The notes under the pieces: model-generated | Database searches by the model: none | Seen by the model: only the letters and a program-made list of their open reading frames with translations | Told to the model about the DNA's origin: nothing | Translations under genes and position numbers: made by a program | Origin: Lachnospiraceae bacterium | Lineage (GTDB): Bacteria; Bacillota; Clostridia; Lachnospirales; Lachnospiraceae | Assembly (NCBI GenBank): GCA_017408735.1 | Contig: JAFQUB010000011.1 | Location: forward strand, 27,825 to 91,824 | Length of the DNA: 64,000 nt | Reading direction: 5' to 3' | Part shown: in pieces, positions 9,252 to 17,879 of the stretch | How the letters are laid out: each line of letters starts with the position of its first letter | How positions within the stretch are numbered: position 1 is the stretch's first letter

Positions 9252-10364
9252 ATGTATTACAAAATTCTTAAAATAGTTGAGTTTGCATTGCGAATAACAA
9301 AGTTGGGGAATGTAATTGCTAAGTTTGTTGGAAAACATGTAGGAAGTAAAAAGGAGTATGTGGCAGGAGCGAGAGCGCAGTTGGAGGAAATTCATTGCAA
9401 AGCAGATGTAGCTTGCGTAGTGAAAGAACGTACTGTGGAAACACAGTGCAATTTGCAAATTATTGTTCCCATGCACAATGCGGCAGAATATGTAGAACAA
9501 TGTCTCACAAGTATTTTGGCGCAAAATACCAAATATACTTATCGGATTATATTAGTTGACGATGGTTCCACCGATCAGACAGTTGAAATAGCGCAAAAAT
9601 ATCTTACTGACGAGAGAGTTCAATTGATTGTACAGGAAAATGCAGGGGCGGCAGCAGCAAGAAATGCTGGATTGCAAACCCTTTTGGCAGATTTTCTAAT
9701 GTTTGTAGATATTGATGATGCGTTGAAACCCCAAGCCATTGAAGTATTGCTAGACAGGGCATATCAGGAGAATGCCCAGATTGTAGAAGGTGGTTATGAG
9801 GTGTTTGACACAAAGGTGTTAGCTACGGAACATCATATAGATGCCAGATTGGAAGAACCTTGTGGTGTTTTGTGGGGATTTCCTTGGGGAAAAGTAATAG
9901 CTTCCAGTCTTTTTTGCAATATTTCATTCCCAGAGGGTTATTGGTACGAAGATACAATTATGTCATATTTAGTATATCCTCGCAGTACTAAGACGGTTAC
10001 TATAGAAGATATTGTGTATTCTTATCGTAGAAATCCTAGGGGATTTTCTCATATCAGAGGCAATAATGGTAAACTTTTAGATACCTACTGGGTGATGGAA
10101 TTAATGTTACGGGATATGGAAAAACTTAGTATTTCCCGTGGACAGAGCATTTATGAGCAATACCTAAAAAGCATATTGACGGGCTGCAAGCGTCTGATGT
10201 ATATGAAAAAAAGCATTCGCAAGGCAACCCTCTCATTATATTCTCAAATGTTGTGTTCCGTATGGGAAGAATATTCAACACAGGATGAAAGAATGAAAGG
10301 ATTCGAAAAAGCGGTAAGGAACAATCAATATGGTATTTTTAAATTGCTTGTTCTTTGTTTATAA
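9252..10364 (+). CDS. GT2-family glycosyltransferase
   Basis: A 370-residue GT2 protein with a roughly 70-residue basic N-terminal extension before the catalytic domain. 'LQIIVPMHNAAEYVEQCLTS', 'ILVDDGSTDQTVE', 'NAGAAAARNAGLQ' and 'LMFVDIDDAL' are the GT2 motifs, the last being the DXD region. I chose the ATG at 9,252 because GAGGAAG lies 5-6 bases before it. A longer frame reaches 9,195 but would overlap the upstream gene by 47 bp without a ribosome site. 'YWYEDTIMSYLVYPRS' is probably the ED acceptor-side motif. Confidence 0.85.
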   Translation: MYYKILKIVEFALRITKLGNVIAKFVGKHVGSKKEYVAGARAQLEEIHCKADVACVVKERTVETQCNLQIIVPMHNAAEYVEQCLTSILAQNTKYTYRIILVDDGSTDQTVEIAQKYLTDERVQLIVQENAGAAAARNAGLQTLLADFLMFVDIDDALKPQAIEVLLDRAYQENAQIVEGGYEVFDTKVLATEHHIDARLEEPCGVLWGFPWGKVIASSLFCNISFPEGYWYEDTIMSYLVYPRSTKTVTIEDIVYSYRRNPRGFSHIRGNNGKLLDTYWVMELMLRDMEKLSISRGQSIYEQYLKSILTGCKRLMYMKKSIRKATLSLYSQMLCSVWEEYSTQDERMKGFEKAVRNNQYGIFKLLVLCL

Positions 10365-10403
10365 AGACTTAGGAAGTCAGATACTTCGGAAAGGAAAACA
10401 ATT

Positions 10404-11291
10404 ATGGAAAATATGCATGTAGCATTTTGTTGTGACAATAATTATATTATGCCAGCAAGTATTATGTTGGAATCACTTATGAGGAATAACAGAAATCGGC
10501 ATATTATAGCTCATACATTTACGGATGACTTAAATGAAAATTCCATAGAGACTTTGAGGCTTTTAGTGGAAAAATATCAGGGAGAATTGGTGACTCATCA
10601 GTTGCCGGAAGAGGCCATTGAAACCATGAAAAATGCGCCCCTCGCATGGGAATATCTTTCTACTGCAGCTTATTACAGATTGATGCTGCCATATGTTTTG
10701 GACGAGGCAGTGGAAAAAGTTTTGTATCTGGATTGTGATGTAATGGTAAGAAAAAATTTGGAACAGTATTATGATTGTCCCATAAAAGACAATTATGTAG
10801 CTGGGGTGCATGATATTGAAGAAGAGCAGCATAGTGAGCGGCTTAATTTGCCATTATATGTGAACTCAGGTGTTTTAGTTATGAATATAAGGGAGATAAA
10901 ACAAAGTTTTTCCCTGAATGAAATGTTGGATGAAATGAACCGATTGATGAAGCGAGATGAAGTAACTTGTGGCGATCAGGATATTATTAATATTATATTT
11001 CATAAGAAGATGCTTATATTGCAAGATGCTTTTAATTACCAACATTGTATACATAAAAAATATGTATTGAAACATAAAAAAGAAGTACAGGAAGCAGCGG
11101 TGGTACATTTCATTACTTCAGACAAGCCTTGGTTTAGTACTTATGTATTTCCATATACAAGAGAATATTATGTATATTTAAAAAAATATTTTGGGATTGG
11201 AAAAAAATTGAGATACTGGTTATCAAAGCCGGCCGGGCTTGTTAAAATCATTAAGAAACATAATGATTATATGTCAGGAAAAAGTGAGTGA
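10404..11291 (+). CDS. GT8-family glycosyltransferase (LgtC/galactosyl- or glucosyltransferase-like)
   Basis: A 295-residue retaining glycosyltransferase. 'MHVAFCCDNNYIMPASIMLES' and 'YYRLMLPYVL' are typical of GT8, and 'VLYLDCDVMV' holds the D-x-D metal site. 'VNSGVLVMNI' and 'CGDQDIINIIFH' are also hallmarks, and 'VVHFITSDKPWF' near the C terminus gives the third metal ligand His with the family K-P-W. GGAAAGGAAAAC precedes the ATG. The preferred donor (UDP-galactose or UDP-glucose) cannot be decided here. Confidence 0.9.
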   Translation: MENMHVAFCCDNNYIMPASIMLESLMRNNRNRHIIAHTFTDDLNENSIETLRLLVEKYQGELVTHQLPEEAIETMKNAPLAWEYLSTAAYYRLMLPYVLDEAVEKVLYLDCDVMVRKNLEQYYDCPIKDNYVAGVHDIEEEQHSERLNLPLYVNSGVLVMNIREIKQSFSLNEMLDEMNRLMKRDEVTCGDQDIINIIFHKKMLILQDAFNYQHCIHKKYVLKHKKEVQEAAVVHFITSDKPWFSTYVFPYTREYYVYLKKYFGIGKKLRYWLSKPAGLVKIIKKHNDYMSGKSE

Positions 11292-11325
11292 TAAGAGAGA
11301 AAATAATATCGGAGGAATAAGTAAA

Positions 11326-12267
11326 GTGAATGAAAGAGAAGATGTATTAGTCAGTGTGGTAATCCCCACTTATTCCAGAAGCGATACACTGGAGAGGGCA
11401 CTTAATGGGATTTTAAAGCAGACATACCAAAATCTTGATATTATTGTGGTGGATGATAATCCGCCAAACTCAGTATACCGTTTATTTGTACAACAGATTA
11501 TAAAAAAATACGCATCAGATCAGCGTATTCGCTATATACAAAATACCCAGAATTTAGGAGGAGCCGGAGCACGAAATGTAGGAATTGAAGCAGCTAAGGG
11601 AGAGTATATTGCTTTTTTGGATGATGATGATGAGTATTACCCTGAAAAAATTGAAAAGCAGTTAAAAGTGTTTTTGAATAGTGACTCTGATAAACTTGCA
11701 CTGGTTTATTGTGATGTAGAACACAGGGGAATAAATGACCGCGTAGACTGCGTTGTAAAAAAACATTACAGAGGGAATTGTTTGTATAAAGCCATTGAAG
11801 ATGACTGTCTAGCTTCTACATCCATGTGGCTTGTGAAAAAGTCATTGTTAGAAACAGTAGGAAATTTTTCGATTGTTCCATGTAAACAGGATTCCACTGT
11901 AATTTTGAAACTGCTTGAAAAGGGATATGAGGTAGATTTTGTACCTGAGGTACTTTGTATTTATCATAATGTAAAAGATCGTATGCGTATTAGTTTTGGA
12001 CCTAGAAAAATAGAAGGAGAATTAATGTTCTATAATGCCTGCTGTAAGGTTTATGACAGAATGACACCCAAGCAGATTAGACATATTGAATACTCTTTCT
12101 CAAAAAGATTGTATATTCTTTATAGCTATCGTAGACAGGATGGTATGGAGAATCTGATTGCGGAGAAAAAGAAGATGTGGAAGCTGCGTCCTGCTGCCAC
12201 AATGGTATTTCTTCTGAGAAGAAGACTACATATATGGAAGTATAAAAAGAGAAAAAAGAGAGGATGA
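11326..12267 (+). CDS. GT2-family glycosyltransferase (paralogue of the gene at 8,312)
   Basis: A 313-residue GT2 enzyme with 'VSVVIPTYSRSDTLERALNG', 'IIVVDDNPPN', 'NLGGAGARNVGIE' and 'IAFLDDDDEYY'. The frame extends upstream to 11,239, but the GTG at 11,326 has GGAGG ten bases before it and gives an N terminus matching the paralogue at 8,312, so I use it. The stop overlaps the flippase start by four bases (ATGA), which implies translational coupling. Confidence 0.86.
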   Translation: MNEREDVLVSVVIPTYSRSDTLERALNGILKQTYQNLDIIVVDDNPPNSVYRLFVQQIIKKYASDQRIRYIQNTQNLGGAGARNVGIEAAKGEYIAFLDDDDEYYPEKIEKQLKVFLNSDSDKLALVYCDVEHRGINDRVDCVVKKHYRGNCLYKAIEDDCLASTSMWLVKKSLLETVGNFSIVPCKQDSTVILKLLEKGYEVDFVPEVLCIYHNVKDRMRISFGPRKIEGELMFYNACCKVYDRMTPKQIRHIEYSFSKRLYILYSYRRQDGMENLIAEKKKMWKLRPAATMVFLLRRRLHIWKYKKRKKRG

Positions 12268-13805
12268 TCCAAGTGGCAAGAACAAAAAACAGTATACAAA
12301 ATATAATATTTGCGTTATGTTTACAAGGCGTTACAGTTGTGGCGAATTTTGCAATACGAACCATTATGATACGTCGTCTTGGTATGCAGGCAACCAGTTT
12401 AAATGGACTTTTTACGGAAGTACTAGCAGCTTTGTCTATGGCTGAAATGGGAGTTGGGTCGGCAATTATTTACAACCTATACAAGCCGCTGGCAGAAAAT
12501 GACCATAAAAAAGTAAGGCAGCTAATGGGACTGTTTAAGAGTGCCTATAGGATCATAGCAGCGGTTACTTTTTTGATAGGGTTGGCATTATGCCCATGGA
12601 TACATTATATGGTAAAATCTATTAACTATTCTCTAAACTATATTAGACTGGTATATATGTTGTTTGTAGTAGATTTATCCATGTCCTACCTATTTTCCTA
12701 CAAGGTTTCGCTGATGAATGCAGATCAGAAAAGTTATATTCAGTCTAAAATTAGCATGATTCTTAAGCCGGTAGAGGCAATAATTAAAATTGTAGTATTG
12801 TTGGTTACAAACAACTTTGTAGCATATCTTGTTTTTTCTATTTTAGTGACCTTCTTAGGAAACCTAGTGCGTTCTTATGTGGTGGATCGATATTATCCGT
12901 GGCTTGGGAAGAATGAAGATATGCTTCCAAAAGAAGAAAGAAAAGAGGTTTTCTCTAATATTAAGAATCTATTTATAAAGGCACTTTCCGGTAAGATTAC
13001 AAGTTCTACAGATAATATGTTGATTTCTGTATTGGTGGATACTTTGCAAGTGGGATACTATTCTAACTATTCCTTACCTATTGGAGTATTTAGACAGCTG
13101 GCGAACCAAATTGCTTATGGTGGTGTAGGTGCAAGCTTAGGAAATTTGTTAGTAACAGAGAGCGAAGACAAGTGTATTAAGGTCTTTTATCGTCTGGAAT
13201 ATCTCTTTTTTGTAATAGCATCTTTAGCATGTGTCTGTGTATATTGTTGTATCACTCCATTTATATTAATTTGGATGAAATCGGAGGATTTTTTACTTGC
13301 CAAAAATATTGCATTTATTTGTTCTTTGAATCTCTTTATTGAGGTGGTAAACAGACCACTTTGGTCCATTATGGAAGTTTCAGGTCTCTTTAAATATGAT
13401 AAGTATGTGTCAATTGCAGGATCTGTAGTGAACTTGGTGGTATCTATTGTTCTTGGAATGAAGATTGGTATGTTAGGTATTTTTATTGGTACGTTTATGA
13501 CCTATTTGATTCAGTCCTTGTTAAAGACTCTTTTACTGTTCCGTATGCGGTTGAATAGAAGTCCTTTGAAGCAATATGTACTGTTGGCACTTATGTGTGG
13601 TGCCACACTGCTTCAAATGATTGCGGCTGATGCGGTGTGTAGCAGAATTGAATTCCAGAATCAGATTGTAGCATTTGTGGTGTACGGTCTAATCTCTGTG
13701 TGCGTTGTGGGAGTTAGTACAATGCTGTGCACATTTTTTACGGACTCTTTTCGATATTATTGGGGAATGGTGGTAAGTACAGCCAAAAGTATTCTTAAAA
13801 GATAG
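12264..13805 (+). CDS. Wzx-like polysaccharide flippase (MATE/MVF superfamily)
   Basis: A 513-residue membrane protein with about 12-14 predicted helices, of the polysaccharide biosynthesis (Polysacc_synt) family. The early motif 'MAEMGVGSAIIYNLYKPLA' is typical of Gram-positive Wzx-like transporters. It would flip the undecaprenyl-linked repeat unit made by the neighbouring glycosyltransferases to the outer face for the Wzy-like polymerase at 2,752. It starts in the overlap ATGA with the previous gene, behind AGAGAGG. Confidence 0.87.
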   Translation: MIQVARTKNSIQNIIFALCLQGVTVVANFAIRTIMIRRLGMQATSLNGLFTEVLAALSMAEMGVGSAIIYNLYKPLAENDHKKVRQLMGLFKSAYRIIAAVTFLIGLALCPWIHYMVKSINYSLNYIRLVYMLFVVDLSMSYLFSYKVSLMNADQKSYIQSKISMILKPVEAIIKIVVLLVTNNFVAYLVFSILVTFLGNLVRSYVVDRYYPWLGKNEDMLPKEERKEVFSNIKNLFIKALSGKITSSTDNMLISVLVDTLQVGYYSNYSLPIGVFRQLANQIAYGGVGASLGNLLVTESEDKCIKVFYRLEYLFFVIASLACVCVYCCITPFILIWMKSEDFLLAKNIAFICSLNLFIEVVNRPLWSIMEVSGLFKYDKYVSIAGSVVNLVVSIVLGMKIGMLGIFIGTFMTYLIQSLLKTLLLFRMRLNRSPLKQYVLLALMCGATLLQMIAADAVCSRIEFQNQIVAFVVYGLISVCVVGVSTMLCTFFTDSFRYYWGMVVSTAKSILKR

Positions 13806-13837
13806 ATTACAGAAGTGCTCGGGAAAGGATGTGAAGT

Positions 13838-14959
13838 ATGCCGGGAACTATTTTATATGTTATGAATTATGCGGCATCTTACCGTGGAAATTTTATGGAT
13901 TCTCTCGCCAGTCTTGACAAAAAACTTCGGTCAGAAGAGTTAAAGAGTATCTATCTGTTTACCGGAAACGCGAAAAACAAAGGTGCCATGGACTGGATTG
14001 GAGAAATGCAGCAGCGGGGGGAAGAGGTATATTTTCTCACAGAAAACAGAAAGCAGGACGCTAAGCTGATACGAAAGTTGATAAAAGAGAAGAACGTAAA
14101 GATTGTACATACCCATTTTATTACCATGCAGCAGTATCTGGCGGTTTATCAGGCAACTTTTGGAAGTAGGGTTCCAGTGCTTATGCACATGCACAATCAC
14201 TCCAGAGAAGCCGGAAATCTGTTTAAGAACATTCTTAGGCGTGTATTGTATGGAAAATGCATCATGATAGCTTGCAGTCAATCAGTTTATCGCAGCCTTG
14301 AGCGGGATTATCCTGAAAATGAAAAATATACGATTGATAATGGTGTAAATTTTACCCGCTTGGACACTTATGAAATATTGACAGAAGATAATTTTGGTTT
14401 GAAAAAGAGTCATGGAGTGTTTCTGATTTTTGGTTTTGATTTCTATAGAAAAGGAGTCGATTTGGCAGTAAAAGCATTGAACCTGTTGCGAGAACAGGGG
14501 CATTATTACTCTCTTTTGGTGTCTTTGTCCTCAAACTTTGAACAGGTAGAGGAACGTATTGTAGAGATTCTAGGTGAAATGCCTTCTTGGATTAAGGTGA
14601 TTCCAGCTAGAAGTGATGTAGCTACTTTATATAACTTCGTAGATGTGTTTTTGTCTCCTTCTAGAGAAGAAGGATTGCCTTATTCGGTAGTAGAGGCCGG
14701 GTATTCCCAGTGTAGTGTAGTCATGAGCAATATTTCTGCTCAGAAAAATTTAAAAATACCTTACGGATATTGGTTCGAGAGTGAAAATGTAGAAGATTTA
14801 GCCAATAAAATATTGAAAGCTCAGATGGAGCATGAGGAAAAACTGAAAAACTGGGATACGGTAAAACAGTCTATGAGAAAGAATTATCCACTGGATGTAT
14901 GGAGCCAGAAGGTAAATGAGCTTTATAAGGAAATCTTGCAGAGGGGGAGAAGGATTTGA
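13838..14959 (+). CDS. GT4-family glycosyltransferase
   Basis: A 373-residue GT-B-fold enzyme. The N-terminal domain has 'MNYAASYRGNFMDSLASLDK' and 'IVHTHFITMQQY'. The donor domain has 'FLIFGFDFYRKGVDLAVKAL' and 'FLSPSREEGLPYSVVEAGYS', the E-x7-E nucleotide-sugar motif of GT4. A ribosome site GGGAAAGGA lies upstream. The stop overlaps the TTG start of the next gene. Substrate unknown; it belongs to the polysaccharide operon by position and spacing. Confidence 0.87.
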   Translation: MPGTILYVMNYAASYRGNFMDSLASLDKKLRSEELKSIYLFTGNAKNKGAMDWIGEMQQRGEEVYFLTENRKQDAKLIRKLIKEKNVKIVHTHFITMQQYLAVYQATFGSRVPVLMHMHNHSREAGNLFKNILRRVLYGKCIMIACSQSVYRSLERDYPENEKYTIDNGVNFTRLDTYEILTEDNFGLKKSHGVFLIFGFDFYRKGVDLAVKALNLLREQGHYYSLLVSLSSNFEQVEERIVEILGEMPSWIKVIPARSDVATLYNFVDVFLSPSREEGLPYSVVEAGYSQCSVVMSNISAQKNLKIPYGYWFESENVEDLANKILKAQMEHEEKLKNWDTVKQSMRKNYPLDVWSQKVNELYKEILQRGRRI

Positions 14960-15975
14960 AGAAAATATGCCTTTTAACTGTTTGGATGGGAAAGCTACCG
15001 GATTCTTTTTGGCTGTGGCTGACTACTGCAAAAAGAAACCCTACTGTGGATTTTTATTTGATTACGGACAATGAGGGGCTGGAACAGGAAGGAAATGTAC
15101 ATTTTGTTAATATGACGCTAGAAAACGTGAGAGAGCGTTTTGGAAAAGTAGCAGGATTTCCGGTAAAATTGAAGGTTCCTTACAAGATTTGTGATTATAA
15201 ACCGCTATTCGGAAAGGCTTTTCCTGAAATCGTTAAACCCTACGAATTTTGGGGACATTGCGATATTGATCTTTTGTTTGGTGATATCAGAAAGTTTATT
15301 ACAGATGAGGTTTTAAAACAAAATGACAAGATTTTGGATTCAGGATGGTTTATATTGTATCGAAATTGTGAAACTATGAACAATCTATTTAAGAGAAGCA
15401 TGGACAAGGATAATATGGCTTATCCATATAAAAATGCATTTCGTAGCCAGTTTGCTTGTTATTTTGATGAATATATGGGAATGAGTATTCTTGGATGGAA
15501 ATACTGTAAGGTATTTAGAGATCAGCTGGAAGAAAAAGTGGCACAGGATTTTAGCTGGCAGCGGCTGAATTTTCAGTCTTATATTTCTGGTGAAAACTTT
15601 GTGTTTCATTGGAAGGATGGCAGGCTATATCGTCATGTGTGTGATGAGAGAGGAAGGCTGCTTCCAAAGAGCAAGCCAGCAGAGTATATGCTGGTTCACA
15701 TACAAAAAAGAAAGATGGAAATTACTTTTTCAAAGGAAGAACTGTCTGAAAAAAATGAGTTTTGGATTGTACCTAATCGATACCAGTTAGAAAAACCGGA
15801 GGGAGAACTTTACAGTGTTTTTCAACAGCAGGAGTATGCTAAGTTGATTCGGAGGCAGGATAGGCAGAGAAGTATTAGAAATTTGAAGTCTTACGGAATA
15901 ATTGATTACATTCCTCACTTCATACGAAGCAGAAAGATTAGAAAATGGATCATAAAGAAAAAGAAGTTTTTTTAA
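14956..15975 (+). CDS. DUF6625-like putative glycosyltransferase
   Basis: A 339-residue protein starting at TTG, four bases inside the previous gene and behind GAGGGGGAGAAGG. 'ICLLTVWMGKLPDSFWLWL' opens the protein and 'YEFWGHCDIDLLFGDIRKFI' has a DxD-type metal site. These features match a family often found in capsule loci (DUF6625), thought to be GT-A-like glycosyltransferases. The C terminus is very basic (ending KKKKFF), which suggests membrane contact. The family name is from memory of the motif and was not checked. Confidence 0.72.
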   Translation: MKKICLLTVWMGKLPDSFWLWLTTAKRNPTVDFYLITDNEGLEQEGNVHFVNMTLENVRERFGKVAGFPVKLKVPYKICDYKPLFGKAFPEIVKPYEFWGHCDIDLLFGDIRKFITDEVLKQNDKILDSGWFILYRNCETMNNLFKRSMDKDNMAYPYKNAFRSQFACYFDEYMGMSILGWKYCKVFRDQLEEKVAQDFSWQRLNFQSYISGENFVFHWKDGRLYRHVCDERGRLLPKSKPAEYMLVHIQKRKMEITFSKEELSEKNEFWIVPNRYQLEKPEGELYSVFQQQEYAKLIRRQDRQRSIRNLKSYGIIDYIPHFIRSRKIRKWIIKKKKFF

Positions 15976-16041
15976 GAATTCACTTAGTGGGTAACAGAGA
16001 CATTTCCAATGGTGTGGAGCAGGAATAGACTGGAGGAAAAG

Positions 16042-17754
16042 ATGCGAGTTGTGAAAATGATATGTGTGTTGTTATGGGTATTATTACTGACTGGATGTGC
16101 AGGAGGAAACGCTGGGAAAACCGAAAAACAGAAATGGATTCCGGATGAGAATGAACTGACTTCTTCTAGTAGTGTGGAAGAGGAAAAAACGGAAAGTGTA
16201 ACAGAAACTCAAGAAAAAGAGGATGAAAGTTATGTTTTGACTAACAGCATTAGAATTGATGACAAGCTCTTTTATTCTTTGAAGGAATTAAAACAGATAG
16301 TGGGAGAAGGTGAAAAATCCAATTTGGGTAAGGATAGTTTGCACATGAATACCTTTTATATAGATAAGAACGGACTGTTATGTATTGGTGTAGATGCTTT
16401 CTTTGATGTTACCCAAAACCAGTGTAAACTTCAAAAGGAATATTACCTGACGGATCAAAGTGTTTTTACCGAAGAAGAGTCTGTTGCTATGGAAGGAAAA
16501 TGGAAAATGGAAGGGGACATCTGTTACTTGGAACTTTCGTTTTTAGCTGAAATATTTTCATGGGATTACCAGATAGGAGAGAATAGTGAGGCAATTATCT
16601 GTGATAGAAATATTACCTTTGAAAAGAAAAGTTCTGTAGTGTATGAACCAGTGGTTGTTGATGTTATGGTAGGAAAATACTGGTCTATTACAGGAGAGGT
16701 AATGGATGCCGGCTTATTGGGAGCAGACTATCGTAATCGATTCACTTGCACAAAGCCAGAAGCATATGTGAAAGTTACAGAAGGAGAAAAATTACGTTTT
16801 AATTATTATTGCTCGTGGATACCAGAAGTTGCATCTATTCTTTTTTTGAGCGATACGAATAAAGTAATACAGGTGTATGCTTATACAAAATCTAATACGT
16901 TTACAGATTGTATTCTGACAGTGCCGAAAGGTGCTACAAAAATGCATCTATCCTTTTTTAATAATCAGCAATATCAAATAGAACGGGTGCGATATGTAGA
17001 AGGGGCTGATTTACAACAGGTTGATTCAGAATGGTATGAAGAACAGTGTATGATAGCATTGGAGGAAAATCAGAAAAATTCCTGGAAGAATAATTCGGAA
17101 CATCCCCTGGATAAAGCATATATTACGTTTGTTTTGGATGATTGCAGAGCAGACATGGATTCTGTTGCAGACCTTTTTGAAGAGTATGATATTCCTTTGA
17201 ATATAGGAGCTATCCACAGTCAGTTTTACAATCCAACTTCAAAGGGCGAGGAAAGCAGACTGGAGGTGTGCCAACGTGTCGTGAAAAATGGTGGTGAAAT
17301 CTTAGCTCACAATGCAATACCTCTTACCGAGGAATTATTAAATGATTTTCAGACAAAATATGAGCATTTTTATAAGGACAAAAAGAACTTGGAAGCTTAT
17401 GGATTTGATGTACAGGGAATTATTTTTGCTGGTGGCGAAGGTCAGGTAGTGGGAAATAAAGAGTCGGATATGTGGGTACGCACATACTTTAATTATAGTG
17501 ATTTATATGGAGTGGAGGAAAAGGGGGAACCTTATTATCACCAGCGTATCTGGCTGATTAATTGTAAGGAAAACTATCAGGAAATCATTCAAGAGGCTGT
17601 TCAAAACAAACAATGGGTTTCTTTCTACTTTCATGAGTTTGCTGAGGTGGACGAGAAGAAAATGAGAGAAATTTTGCAATATGTGTCTAACATATCTGAG
17701 AAGGAATTAGAGGTAACTAATTATGCAACTATTTACGAGAAGTTTTATCAGTAG
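16042..17754 (+). CDS. Lipoprotein with NodB-like polysaccharide-deacetylase-type domain
   Basis: A 570-residue lipoprotein. The signal peptide ends in the lipobox 'LLLTGC' about 20 residues after the ATG at 16,042, which has GGAGGAAAAG before it; an in-frame start at 16,009 would spoil this. An acidic linker follows. Residues about 75-200 resemble a copper-amine-oxidase-N-like module. A jelly-roll-like region comes next ('VPKGATKMHLSFFNNQQY'), then a NodB-like domain starting 'DKAYITFVLDDCRADMDSVA' and containing 'GGEILAHNA'. The DD and one His of the deacetylase metal site are there, but the second His of the usual H-x3-H is not, so activity is uncertain. The jelly-roll and NodB-like parts match residues about 30-440 of the next gene. 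Confidence 0.75.
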   Translation: MRVVKMICVLLWVLLLTGCAGGNAGKTEKQKWIPDENELTSSSSVEEEKTESVTETQEKEDESYVLTNSIRIDDKLFYSLKELKQIVGEGEKSNLGKDSLHMNTFYIDKNGLLCIGVDAFFDVTQNQCKLQKEYYLTDQSVFTEEESVAMEGKWKMEGDICYLELSFLAEIFSWDYQIGENSEAIICDRNITFEKKSSVVYEPVVVDVMVGKYWSITGEVMDAGLLGADYRNRFTCTKPEAYVKVTEGEKLRFNYYCSWIPEVASILFLSDTNKVIQVYAYTKSNTFTDCILTVPKGATKMHLSFFNNQQYQIERVRYVEGADLQQVDSEWYEEQCMIALEENQKNSWKNNSEHPLDKAYITFVLDDCRADMDSVADLFEEYDIPLNIGAIHSQFYNPTSKGEESRLEVCQRVVKNGGEILAHNAIPLTEELLNDFQTKYEHFYKDKKNLEAYGFDVQGIIFAGGEGQVVGNKESDMWVRTYFNYSDLYGVEEKGEPYYHQRIWLINCKENYQEIIQEAVQNKQWVSFYFHEFAEVDEKKMREILQYVSNISEKELEVTNYATIYEKFYQ

Positions 17755-17789
17755 AGGAGTATAGGCAGGGATGATGTGAAAAAATATAG

Positions 17790-17819
17790 TTGTAATACTT
17801 TCATTCGGTAAGATATAAT
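17790..17819 (+). promoter_or_regulatory. Sigma-A-type promoter for the surface protein gene
   Basis: TTGTAA at 17,790-17,795, an 18-bp spacer and a perfect TATAAT at 17,814-17,819. It sits 61 bp before the chosen start of the large surface protein, so that gene can be transcribed apart from the polysaccharide operon. Confidence 0.7.
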
Positions 17820-17879
17820 ATTAGAGGAAAGTCATTGATATTTGTACTATAGGTTAAAGAGTGCAGAATGGAGAATTAT